DNA of 64,000 nt. Origin: Neolewinella persica DSM 23188. GTDB taxonomy: Bacteria > Bacteroidota > Bacteroidia > Chitinophagales > Saprospiraceae. The translations under genes and the position numbers were made by a program. Of the stretch, positions 45,107 to 56,200 are shown piece after piece (position 1 is the first letter of the stretch; every line of letters begins with the position of its first letter). The stretch covers positions 183-64,182 of the forward strand of contig NZ_KB890434.1 of the NCBI RefSeq assembly GCF_000373105.1. Reading direction: 5' to 3'. A model generated the notes under the pieces. The model ran no database searches, was not told where the DNA came from, and saw only the letters and a program-made list of their open reading frames with translations.

Positions 45107-45490
45107 TGTAGACGAAATTTTACTTCGTTCAATTTCCGGTAGATGCGCTTCGCGCTTGTAATAAGTAGAGGGTAGGCTACCGCACGGCTGTACTCGCCTC
45201 GCTCGTACATCACGGCTAGTAAAGCGTAATTTAAGTTTTTAGAAATTTAGCGGACCCAAACTTTGCGTAGCGAATACACAATGGTTACCCTGGACGAAGT
45301 CCGGGGTAGCGGACTAGCCGCTAGCGGTACGACGCTTAGCGCCGTCAGACCATAGGGGCACCGCTGTGACCTGGGACTGCGTTGTCCTTCCTTATTCCAG
45401 GCAACGAAAGTTTAGTCAGTCTACCTTCTACAAGCGCGAAGCGCGTCTACAAGGCCGAAGGCCGTCTACCGAGCGAAGCGTTTTCAACCT
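45107..45490. repeat. repeat island with inverted GTAGAC hairpin arrays
   Basis: Left array, plus orientation, starts two bases after the stop: GTAGACGAAATTTTACTTCG, then GTAGAT-GCGC-TTC-GCGC-TT (45108-45160), followed by module B at 45175-45207. A G+C-rich palindromic block lies at 45290-45370. Right array, minus orientation (45421-45479): GTAGAC-GGCC-TTC-GGCC-TT-GTAGAC-GCGC-TTC-GCGC-TT. The island has no gene. Confidence 0.8.
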
Positions 45491-45540
45491 CACGCAGCGA
45501 GTGTCTGCCCCTATAAACCGTAAAACGATAAAGACCTGAT

Positions 45541-45571
45541 ATTGTCCGGACCGACCAGGCCGCTAACTTTG
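45541..45571 (+). promoter_or_regulatory. Bacteroidota-type promoter of proA
   Basis: ATTG at 45541-45544, a 19-base spacer, and TAACTTTG at 45564-45571. The ATG is 30 bases downstream. Confidence 0.7.
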
Positions 45572-45600
45572 TTGTTCCTACTACAGCAATTAAACATTCG

Positions 45601-46863
45601 ATGACTTCTACTGACGCTTCCTCCCAAATTCTTAAAGAACTTGCCAACCTGCGGCTTGCAGCCGCAGGGCTAAATCGCGTATCTCCGTCGAGTTTGAACA
45701 GCTGCCTTTTAAAGTTGGCGGAATTGACCGAAGCGAACATGGGGCGTATTCTGCAGGCCAATGCACTTGACTTAGCCCGGATGGACCCGGAAAATCCAAA
45801 ATACGATCGCCTGTTGCTGAATGAAGATCGGCTGTGGGCCATTGCGGCAGATCTGCGGCGGGTGGCTGCTTTACCCTCTCCCCTCGGCGTTGTACACGAG
45901 GCTAATACGCTGGCAAATGGCTTGGAACTAAGCCGGGTCAGCGTACCAATTGGCGTAGTAGGTATTGTCTTTGAATCCCGGCCGAACGTTACGTTCGATG
46001 TCTTCGCACTTAACCTCAAGGCTGGTAATGCTTCGGTGCTGAAGGGGAGTCGGGACGCCCGCGACAGTAACCAAGCCATCAAGTTAATTATAGATGAGGC
46101 GTTAGCGTCTACGGGGTTGCCACCTGCCTGCTACCTCGCTCCGGCGGAGCGCGAAGCGCTCGTTCCCATTCTCAAGGCTGACGGGCTGGTTGATGTTATC
46201 ATTCCCCGGGGTAGTCAGGGTCTGATCGATTTCGTGCGGGCCAATTCCTCGGTTCCGGTCATTGAAACAGGAGCCGGTATTTGCCATGTTTACGTCGACG
46301 CCGACGCCAATCTGGAATGGGCAAAGGCCATCATTACCAATGCTAAGAGCCGGCGGGTCAGTGTCTGCAATGCGCTGGACTGCTTGCTGGTACATCGGGA
46401 CCACCTCGGTGTACTTCATGACTTGATCTATGAGCTGGGGCAAGACCATAACTGTGTGGTTTACGCCGATCCGGAAGCGTTTGCCGTTACCATCGGCCTG
46501 TATCCGGGAGAACTACTGGAGGCTACGGAAGAAAGCTTTGGCACCGAATTTCTGAGCATGAAGATGTCTGTCAAATGCGTTGACGACATCAGCGAAGCCA
46601 TTGCTCACGTTGAACGCTACGGCAGTAGGCACAGTGAAACCATAGTGAGCAATAACACTGAAAATATTCAACGTTACCTCAAAGAGGTGGATGCAGCAGT
46701 CGTTTACGCCAACGCCAGTACGGCCTTTACCGACGGCGGGCAGTTTGAACTAGGCGCAGAAATCGGGATCAGTACGCAAAAGCTTCACGCCCGTGGGCCG
46801 ATGGGGCTGGCAGCACTGACCAGCTATAAGTGGTTGGTTAGGGGGGAAGGGCAGGTTAGGTAG
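45601..46863 (+). CDS. proA: gamma-glutamyl phosphate reductase
   Basis: 420 residues. It reduces gamma-glutamyl phosphate to the semialdehyde in proline synthesis, with NADPH. Family marks: VPIGVVGIVFESRPNVTFDV, LKGSRDARDSNQA, IIPRGSQGLI, and RVSVCNALDCLL with the catalytic cysteine, then FGTEFLSMKMSVK and GGQFELGAEIGISTQKLHAR. No proB is beside it. Its TAG stop codon is the first triplet of a TAGTCTTATAGTC word array. Confidence 0.95.
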   Translation: MTSTDASSQILKELANLRLAAAGLNRVSPSSLNSCLLKLAELTEANMGRILQANALDLARMDPENPKYDRLLLNEDRLWAIAADLRRVAALPSPLGVVHEANTLANGLELSRVSVPIGVVGIVFESRPNVTFDVFALNLKAGNASVLKGSRDARDSNQAIKLIIDEALASTGLPPACYLAPAEREALVPILKADGLVDVIIPRGSQGLIDFVRANSSVPVIETGAGICHVYVDADANLEWAKAIITNAKSRRVSVCNALDCLLVHRDHLGVLHDLIYELGQDHNCVVYADPEAFAVTIGLYPGELLEATEESFGTEFLSMKMSVKCVDDISEAIAHVERYGSRHSETIVSNNTENIQRYLKEVDAAVVYANASTAFTDGGQFELGAEIGISTQKLHARGPMGLAALTSYKWLVRGEGQVR

Positions 46864-47062
46864 TCTTATAGTCGGGTGCTCTAGTAAGCTACCGCATTAG
46901 GCTGCTCGCTTCGATCGTTTTGGGGTTTAAGAATCCACAAGCTCATTTTAAGTGAGAAGATTAATGGTCTGGGTATTACCCAAATAAACCACGGGCTCAT
47001 GAGCAGTAGCGAGCATCCCCCTGCGGCAGCTTACAAGACTATAAAACTATCGAACTACAAGA
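46861..47062. repeat. stop-to-stop inverted repeat element between proA and the glycosyltransferase
   Basis: Left end 46861 TAGTCTTATAGTCGG, then module B (46888-46917). Right end, minus strand, from 47057: TAGTTCGATAGTTTTATAGT, then CTTGTAAG and module B (47001-47030). Both TAG stop codons are the first words of the arrays. The centre carries no gene. Confidence 0.8.
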
Positions 47063-48155
47063 CTTTCTCATAAGCTTCATGTAACTCCCGCACCGTCCGG
47101 TCTGCCTGGTAATGCTTTGTAATGTAGGCTTTGCCGGCGGGGCCCAATCGGTTTCGGAGCGTTTCGTCTTCGGCGATCCGGGTCATGGCAGTGGTGAGGG
47201 GCTCATCGTCCCGAGCGGGAATGATCAAGGCGGTTTCACCATTGATGCCCAGTCCTTTATTACCACCAATGTCGGTCATGATGGTGGGGCGGCCCAGGAA
47301 CATGCTTTCCAGGAGGACCTTGCTAAGGCCTTCACCTTTGACACTGGGGAGTAGACTTACGTCGGCGGCGGCGAGAATCCGGAGTACATCGGTCCTGAAT
47401 CCGGCGAAGGTAAACTGATGGCCATAATAGCTATCGGCCAGGTCGGATTTAATCTCGGGTGTTTCGAGGCCGCGACCAACGAAGAGGAAATGAATGCCCA
47501 ACTCCGGCGGGAGCCGCCGGATAGCAGTGCCGAGATAATCCATTCCCTTCATCCGGCGGGCGTTGGCAACGATAATGATGGTGATCCGTTCTGGCGGAAT
47601 GTTGAACTCGGCTTCGAGGTTAATGGGTATAATGTCCGTGTACCATTCAGGGTCATGCCCTTTGCCAGCGACGAGGGTTTTACTTTTGTCGAAGAAGGGT
47701 AGTCGGTCAAAACTGTCTTTTACGGCTTGGCTGACGCAGATGATACCATCAACCCGGGAGTTTAAGTGCTGAAAGTAAGCGCCTGGATCCCACCAGTGGA
47801 TGTTGCCAGTGTAACCACGGTAGGTCAGCACTTTACCCGGCCAGCCTTTGGCGGCGCGAATGCCAGCAACAATACTTTTGTTGTTGAACAGGTGGAGCAG
47901 GTCATAATGGTTGGCTTGTAGCTCGGCCCGGATGCCATCGCGGTCTGCTGCACCGAATTTCGACTCGGGGTGCCAGTCGATCACCCGGACGCCCCCGGCT
48001 TCCAGTTCCCCGATGTAGTTGGCGCCTTTCCGTCGGGTCATTACTGTGACGGAATAACCATAATCGCGGACCAGGCCGATGAACCAGCGTCCCTCCGGAC
48101 GAACGGCGTTCAGGCTGTCCCGGTAATCACTGACGACTAGGAGGGATGTTGACAT
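47055..48155 (-). CDS. glycosyltransferase, GT4 type
   Basis: 366 residues, GT-B fold. The C-terminal donor-binding half is clear: ITIIIVANARRMKGMDYLGT, FLFVGRGLETPEI, FRTDVLRILAAADVSLLPSV, and GEGLSKVLLESMFLGRPTIM with the conserved acidic residues. The N-terminal half has a Rossmann start and the GxxxR-type acceptor region (FNNKSIVAGIRAAKGWPGKV). It likely adds a sugar to a lipid- or polysaccharide-linked acceptor; specificity cannot be read. It stands alone, away from a capsule or LPS cluster. Confidence 0.85.
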   Translation of the reverse strand: MSTSLLVVSDYRDSLNAVRPEGRWFIGLVRDYGYSVTVMTRRKGANYIGELEAGGVRVIDWHPESKFGAADRDGIRAELQANHYDLLHLFNNKSIVAGIRAAKGWPGKVLTYRGYTGNIHWWDPGAYFQHLNSRVDGIICVSQAVKDSFDRLPFFDKSKTLVAGKGHDPEWYTDIIPINLEAEFNIPPERITIIIVANARRMKGMDYLGTAIRRLPPELGIHFLFVGRGLETPEIKSDLADSYYGHQFTFAGFRTDVLRILAAADVSLLPSVKGEGLSKVLLESMFLGRPTIMTDIGGNKGLGINGETALIIPARDDEPLTTAMTRIAEDETLRNRLGPAGKAYITKHYQADRTVRELHEAYEKVL

Positions 48156-48445
48156 CGTTGATGGAAATTTGTCGGTACGGTACCGGATTGATGGAAATTA
48201 ACGACAGTGTTGGCGCGCGCGCACTTTGCTGCAAAACCTCTTTTTGCACCTGCGATCTCGCCTGATTAGTCAAATAGTCTACAGTCAAGTAGTCTTTAGT
48301 ACAGTCCTACTCTATCTGACTACAAACTTCTTAACTATCGGAATAATGAAGCGAGGCCGCAGGTGCAAAGAAGAGTTAAAGAGCAAAATTGGAATACATT
48401 GTCCAACTCCCCCGCTACTTGACTCTCTGACTGTAGACTACTTAA
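48156..48445. repeat. 290-bp repeat element with two inverted module A copies
   Basis: Module A at 48245-48262 (plus, one mismatch) and 48350-48367 (minus, one mismatch) face each other. Outside them are inverted word arrays: AGTCAAATAGTCTACAGTCA from 48269, and on the other side AGTTAAGTAGTCTACAGTCA (minus strand, from 48445). The right array begins at the TAG stop of guaB (48448-48446). No gene inside. Confidence 0.8.
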
Positions 48446-50077
<1,632 letters not shown>

Positions 50078-50142
50078 GTAAGCACGGGCTGGCCACTCCT
50101 GCATTCAGGAGTAAGTGTACAAATTCTATCCACTTAACCCGC

Positions 50143-50856
50143 TCACCCCGCAGTGATGGCCAAAGTAGCTATCCCAACCCGCAACTCCGGGTGGTGCTCC
50201 AACAGTATGTTACCGCAAAAATCAAGTGTAGCGCCGGTCGTCAGTACATCGTCAATCAACAGGAGATGCTTTCCGGTAAAATCACCGGTGCCGGTAATGA
50301 AAGAATCCCGGGTGTTTTCAACCCGTTCAAAACGACTCTTCTTCGTTTGGGAACCTTTGAAACTTCTTCTGCGTAACGCATCCGCATACATTGGTTTTCC
50401 GAGTGCCCTTGAAACGCCCCGGCCAATTTCTTCCGCCTGGTTGTACCCTCTTTGGTGGCGACGGTCAGGGTGTATTGGTACGGGGACGAGGCCGTCCAGG
50501 TCCTGAAGTGCCGGATGTTCTTTTAGCAAGGCTCCTAACCGCTGACCTAATTCTACGCCAATATCTGGTCGGTGATGGTATTTTAAGGCATGGATCAACT
50601 GCTGGCAGACGGTACCCGTATTAAAAAAGAGCAGGGCCGCTCCGAAGGTGAGGGGGAGGCGACCAGTCAGCCGATCCGTAAGTTCATTTTCGGGCAGCAG
50701 CCAGTGCTCGGTCAGCGCAAGGTCGCTTTGGCAGGAAAAGCAGAGTTGGGTGGGTTGGCCACGGGTGACCGTCTGCCGGCAATTGAGGCAGAGCCGGGGG
50801 TAAAGCAGACCGGAGAGCCCTTCGCCCAAGGTGCGAAATTGTTGCTTAATTGACAT
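50143..50856 (-). CDS. comF: ComF-family phosphoribosyltransferase-like protein
   Basis: 237 residues from ATG 50856 (MSIKQQFRTLGEGL); a longer frame reaching 50949 lies inside the upstream gene. An N-terminal CLNC ... CFSC zinc-finger-like cluster (residues ~22-48) and a C-terminal PRTase domain with the PRPP loop LLIDDVLTTGATLD match ComF. Relatives help in uptake or processing of transforming DNA. It overlaps the 3' end of the barrel gene by 11 bases, so they share a transcript. Confidence 0.88.
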   Translation of the reverse strand: MSIKQQFRTLGEGLSGLLYPRLCLNCRQTVTRGQPTQLCFSCQSDLALTEHWLLPENELTDRLTGRLPLTFGAALLFFNTGTVCQQLIHALKYHHRPDIGVELGQRLGALLKEHPALQDLDGLVPVPIHPDRRHQRGYNQAEEIGRGVSRALGKPMYADALRRRSFKGSQTKKSRFERVENTRDSFITGTGDFTGKHLLLIDDVLTTGATLDFCGNILLEHHPELRVGIATLAITAG

Positions 50857-51640
50857 ATTTCCACTTACGCATGAAGCGCAGCCCGAAGCTGATCTCGATG
50901 GTGAAGTTTCGGATTTGCCGGGCACCGATTGTTCGGGGTGCGCCGCCAAATGGATCGATCACGTTCTCGATTGGCCCTTGATTGTACTGAAAGGTAAAGT
51001 CGGGATTTGCGGTGATTTCGATAAATCCACTCGTTTTATCGGAGATGGGAATGAGTGCGCCGGCACCAAAAATTGCACCAGCCATGATTGGCCTGACGGA
51101 CCTGGTAGGCTCCTCGACCTCGATAGGGTAATTTAGCCTAAAGGCGGCACTTACGCTATTGCTGAGGTCATTGTACTCGCTCAAGTTGTTGCTGAGTGTG
51201 TAGTCTACTCTTAATCCTAAAACGTAGTAAATATCTGCAGCACGCGTATAGGCGAAAACAGATTTGCCACCAATTGCGGCCGAGACATTCTGGAAGCGAA
51301 AATCATCTGCTGGCAAGGTGACCTGCCCGCCATTAAAGGTGAAACCTCGCCGCCGACTGATTTTACTGCCTCTGACGTGATATCCCAGCTGGCCAAAGAA
51401 GCTAAATCTCCCTTGGGCAGGAATGGTTTCGTAGTATAATGCACCGTGGTAAGCGAGCAATAATTCCGTTTCTAACCCGGACCAATCCTGATTGCCAAGG
51501 CTCGGTCCGCCCTTGATGCCAAAGAGATAGCCACCCCAATCGACGCCATATTCACCTTCTTGTTCTAGGTCCTGAGCGATGAGCTGGTTACTGCCGAATG
51601 AAATCGTCAGTAACAGAAGTAAAGAGAGTTTTAGCCGCAC
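50846..51640 (-). CDS. outer-membrane beta-barrel protein (PorT-like size)
   Basis: 264 residues. Signal peptide MRLKLSLLLLLTISFGSNQL. Alternating hydrophobic strands with aromatic girdles (GGYLFGIKGGPSLGNQDW, FSFFGQLGYHVRGSKI, YYVLGLRVDYTLSNN) and a final FTIEISFGLRFMRKWKYVN typical of small Bacteroidota barrels. Function unknown. It is upstream of and overlaps comF. Confidence 0.75.
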   Translation of the reverse strand: MRLKLSLLLLLTISFGSNQLIAQDLEQEGEYGVDWGGYLFGIKGGPSLGNQDWSGLETELLLAYHGALYYETIPAQGRFSFFGQLGYHVRGSKISRRRGFTFNGGQVTLPADDFRFQNVSAAIGGKSVFAYTRAADIYYVLGLRVDYTLSNNLSEYNDLSNSVSAAFRLNYPIEVEEPTRSVRPIMAGAIFGAGALIPISDKTSGFIEITANPDFTFQYNQGPIENVIDPFGGAPRTIGARQIRNFTIEISFGLRFMRKWKYVN

Positions 51641-51713
51641 GGAAAATGGTTTGTTGTTGGGCTAAGGTAAGTCGTACCGTAGCCGCCAGACAAACTTTTA
51701 CCGGACTATAAAA

Positions 51714-53105
51714 CTACCGAACCCGCAGGCGCTGGCCGATGGAAATAGTGTTGCCCGTCAGGCGATTCAACTGCTTGAGCGCATCTACCGTCAGGCCATA
51801 CCGCCGGCTGATGGCATAAAGTGTTTCTCCGGCGGATACGCTGTGGAACTGCTCTGTGGTGTTTGTTGGAGTAGTTGTCGGCTGGCCAGGAGGGTTCGTT
51901 ACGGCTGGTGGCAATACAACCGGGGGAATCGGGCTTGGATTAGTCGTTGGTGGAGTCGTAGGCCGGGGAGTCGTAGTCGTAGGAACATTTGTACCGGGTC
52001 TTGGCACGGTTGGTTGGGTGTTGGTATCCGTCGGGTCGTCAATGAGGATACGGCCGTCGTCTCCGGTAGGAACATTGTTCGTTGGAGCGTTCGGATCACG
52101 CTCCCCTTCAAGGCGAACGAGCTCCTTAACCTTGCTGCCACGTAGTTTTATGCGTTCGCCGGTGGCGGGATCACTGTTTTCGCGCAGGCGGTTTCGCTTG
52201 GCGAGTTTCTCTAGTTTGAGGGCGTAGCGCTGTGCAATGTCGTAAAGATTCTCTCCCTCTTCCACTACGTGGTATTTCTCGTATCCGCGATAAGCGTTAC
52301 GTTTTTTCTGCAAGTAGACACGGTCACCAGAATCAACATTCTGATTTTGCTGGAGCAGGCCTTCATTGTAGTCGAGCAGGCGGCTCACACTTACGTCTAC
52401 CTGGCGGGCGATGTCCTGTACGCTGATGGGGGCATCGTTAACAAAGTAGCTGACATCGTTTGTCCGCAGAATACCGCGCTGCAATTCTGCAATTGGTTCG
52501 AGTACGACTTCAGGCGTTTCAACAACAACACTTGACTGGTCGTATTGATTGAGGTTGTACCGTTCAATCAAAGAAATGAGCAGTTTGGGGTAGTCAGGGT
52601 TAGTGGCATAGCCGGAACGACGAAGCCCTTCTGCCCATGCTTTGTAGTCAACAGGGTCAAGACGGAACAAAAACCCGTAACGGAAAGACTTTGCCGGATC
52701 TCGAAGAAATTCAGAATGAGCAACAAAACTGGCTTCTGCATTTCTGTATTGACGGAAGCAACTTTTGACCAGACGCCCTTGCTCATTATAGTCGTCGTCT
52801 TCCTTAAAATACGTGTCACCATTCCACTGGCTGCCACACTTGATCCCAAAATGGTTATTGGCGCTGCGGGCAAGTCTGCTCTTGCCGGAATCACTTTCTA
52901 ATAAGCCTTGGGCAAGTTTAATGCTGGCCGGAACACCGGTGCGTTCCATTTCCCGCATGGCTACTTCCTTGTAGCGTTTAATGTACTCAGCTTGGTCAAC
53001 AACGGATGAAGTCATCACTTCGTCAAGAAGAACTTCTGGTGTAGCGGCAGTGGCAATGCCAAGGGAGCTTAATAAAAGCAGGCTGGTGAATATGTACTTA
53101 ATCAT
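51714..53105 (-). CDS. LysM peptidoglycan hydrolase (glucosaminidase)
   Basis: 463 residues. Signal peptide (LLLLSSLGIATAA). The glucosaminidase domain spans residues ~35-200, with GVPASIKLAQGLLESDSGKS containing the catalytic Glu, then NNHFGIKCG and FRQYRNAEASFVAHSEFL. Three LysM-like modules follow: one degenerate near residue 220, VVEEGENLYDIAQRYALK, and at the end VSAGETLYAISRRYGLTVDA. A Thr/Pro-rich linker (residues ~355-415) precedes the last LysM. It probably cuts septal or lateral peptidoglycan. Its TAG stop begins a TAGTTTTATAGTCCGG word tract. Confidence 0.9.
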   Translation of the reverse strand: MIKYIFTSLLLLSSLGIATAATPEVLLDEVMTSSVVDQAEYIKRYKEVAMREMERTGVPASIKLAQGLLESDSGKSRLARSANNHFGIKCGSQWNGDTYFKEDDDYNEQGRLVKSCFRQYRNAEASFVAHSEFLRDPAKSFRYGFLFRLDPVDYKAWAEGLRRSGYATNPDYPKLLISLIERYNLNQYDQSSVVVETPEVVLEPIAELQRGILRTNDVSYFVNDAPISVQDIARQVDVSVSRLLDYNEGLLQQNQNVDSGDRVYLQKKRNAYRGYEKYHVVEEGENLYDIAQRYALKLEKLAKRNRLRENSDPATGERIKLRGSKVKELVRLEGERDPNAPTNNVPTGDDGRILIDDPTDTNTQPTVPRPGTNVPTTTTPRPTTPPTTNPSPIPPVVLPPAVTNPPGQPTTTPTNTTEQFHSVSAGETLYAISRRYGLTVDALKQLNRLTGNTISIGQRLRVR

Positions 53106-53247
53106 GTCTCTATGCTCTAAATGAATATCGGTGCGTGTTTAACGATAAAACAGGGTGTAATCGGTGCCTTACTTATTGAGTTTTTACATTTGTTTAAGGG
53201 AAAGAAATCGAGTTTAAGACTTTTTAAGCAAACGATGAGCTGAAATA

Positions 53248-56200
53248 CTACCTCAAGAGTAGTACGTCACCTGCCAATTCGACTGTCCGGCCATCGAGTA
53301 ATTGCACTTTTACCTTGTAAATATAAACGTCTTGCTCGTTGATGTCACCATTCGGTGCAAAGCCATCCCAGCCCCAGGAGGCATCTGTGGGGCTTACTGT
53401 ATCCTCAAGGTGATAGACCATTGCTCCCCAACGATTGAAAATGGTGAAATTGGAAAAATTCAGCACCGTCCTCGGTCTGGCATAGAGCCGGAAAAGATCA
53501 TTGACCCCATCCTCGTTAGGAGTGAAGACGTTTGGAACATAAACTGGAACAAAATCATCAATGATTACCTCCACCATAGTGGAAGCAAAGCAGCCGAACT
53601 CATCCATCACCGAAATCTGATAAGTTGTATTCTCGGTCGGGCCGACAAAAAAGTTGTCGTTGAAGATCATGGAGTCTGGCCATGGGCTAACCTGAAACCC
53701 CGTCACGTCCAGGTTAGTTAGTACCCTAATGTTGGCACTATCACCCTGTGCAATGATCGTGCGTGAAGGCGTAGCAAAAACCTCAGCAAGTGGAGGTGGG
53801 CCGAAAGTGAAGGTCTCTGAAAGCAGGCAACCATTGACGTCTTCTACCTCTAACAAAGACCGGCCAACGGGCAACAGCAAGGTGTCCGGTAAATTGTTTA
53901 TCGGCCTGAATCCACTGTTATTACCAATACGGAAAAGGTAAGGACTTACGCCGCCTTGTACGTCTCTTAAAATGATTGATGGCAAGGTGTCACGACAGTT
54001 GGCATCTACCTCCGAGAGTACGGAAACCAGAATTTCGGGGGCCGTTAGTCCTATCCTGGCTTCCGCCCGGCAACCCCGGGAGCTCGTTACCTGAACATTA
54101 TAATTCCCGGCCGGCAGGTTCCGTAGCTCCGCATTTTCTCCACCGTTATTCCATTGGAAGGTGTAAGGTGGTACTCCTCCGCTGGGTATGGCCAATACTT
54201 CTCCATCCGAACCATCGGCACAGCTTACGGCAAAAACGCCGTCTCCGCTCAGGATGTCAATATTTACCGCCAGGTCTGTTTCTCTGACGGTGATGCTTCC
54301 TGAACTGATGGCCGGGCAGGGACCTTCACCCGTCACGTCTATTATGGTTACCACGGAGCCCGCCGGAACCAGCCGGTTGATGGTGGTCGAACCCGCCACA
54401 AGGGTAATTCTTTCCGTAGGGTTTGAGCTGAGAATGACCGTTGCAATCCCTGGCCCATCATAAGAAAAGTTAATTTCCAGTTCTCCTCCCGGACAAATAA
54501 TCCCATCTCCTGAAATCCTCACTTCAGGAATAGGGATGGTACTAACGGTGACGAAAACAAGGCTGTCACAACCGTAACGATCCGGAATGTCGAGCTGGGT
54601 AAGCACATTATTCGCCGCGCCTTCGAACAGTACATCGCCGTACTGAAGGGTTGTGCCTTCGCAAATGGCCGTATCCAGCACACCAATTACCTCTGGGTGA
54701 AAATCGACGCTCACCATTACCGTACTGTCGCAGCCAGCAGCAGAAGGAATGGGAAGGCGGACCATACCGCGTGGACGGTTGATGTCGAAGTATTGCCCAA
54801 AATAAAACAGACGGGTGTAATTGCAGATCGTGGTATCCAATACGCCCATGGCTTCCGGGAAGAAGTTTACCGTCACCATCACCGTGCTGTCACATCCGTT
54901 TACTGATGGTGTTGGCACGACGACTTCTCCGGTAGTCCGGTTGGAGTGGAAAATTTGACCGAAGTAATTCAGTCGTTGGCCGGGGCAGAGGGTGGTGTCA
55001 AGTGTACTGATTGATGGCGCGAAGAAATCAACAGTCACCAGCACCGTACTGTCGCAACCACCTGCTGAAGGTGTGGGAACTATTACGCTTCCGGAACGAC
55101 GGTTGTTGTTAAATGTCTGGCCAAAGAAGTTTAATTGGGTGCCGATACAGAGGGTAGTGTCAAAGGCGCTGAACGCAGGTGCAAAGTATTGAACGTTGAC
55201 GAGCAAGGTACTGTCACAGCCGTTGACGGATGGAAACGGAAGGACGGTTTGTCCCATTAGCCGGTTTTCGTCAAAAACGTCACCGAAAATATTTAAACGT
55301 TGCCCCACACAAAGAACCGTGTCCAATCGGCCAATAGCTTGTGGGAATACCGCCACTGGAAGGCTACGGTCAATGGGCCGTAAACAGCCGTTTCCATCGG
55401 TAATGTCAAGTAGCCTGAGGGTGACGTCCTGAAGTGAAGTCAGTCCCAGGTCAGCAGGACAAATGGACTCCTGTCCGGAGGTCGAACGGTTAATGGTGCG
55501 TATTTGCTCGGGTTCGCCAGGTCTGCTGAAGGCATAGTTAATGGCAAACGGCGGAGTACCCGACAGGCCAAGCTGCAGGTTAGTGCAGCCGTCGTCACAC
55601 ACACCGGTAATTCCGGAAGTCGTGAGGCCAGGAGTATCGGTAAAGGGTGAGATGATTACGCGTCCGGTCGCTTCACATCCGGAAGCGTCAACGATGGTCA
55701 CCCGGTAGGAACCAGCGCGCAGGCTATCTGCTACCGCCAGCGTGTCACCGTTGCTCCATTGATAAGAGACGGGACCGAAGGGGTTAGTTGGTGTTGCGGT
55801 TGCGGAGCCCAGTGGGTTGTCGCAATCAGGCTGGACGGTAGACGTCATTAAACCGATCTGACATGGGCCAGGGTTGACAATGGCGGAACATTCCGTTGTA
55901 CACCCGTTCTGGTCCGTTATGATCAGGTCATATGTTCCTGGGTTCAGATCGGTAAAGGTTGTATCTGAGTTCGCGCTCAGCGAGAAGGAGCCCAGGTCCC
56001 CACTCAGCATTACAACACCTACTGCACCTGCGTTCCCGACTGATACTGTGCCGTCCATTACACCCGCAATGGTTTCCGCAGTAGCACTGCAATTCATGGT
56101 GAGCAAAGGTGGTTGTGTGATGATAATGTTGTCGGTAGCCTGGCACCCATTGGCGTCGGTTACCACTACAGAATAAGTGCCATTTATGAGGCCATCAACG

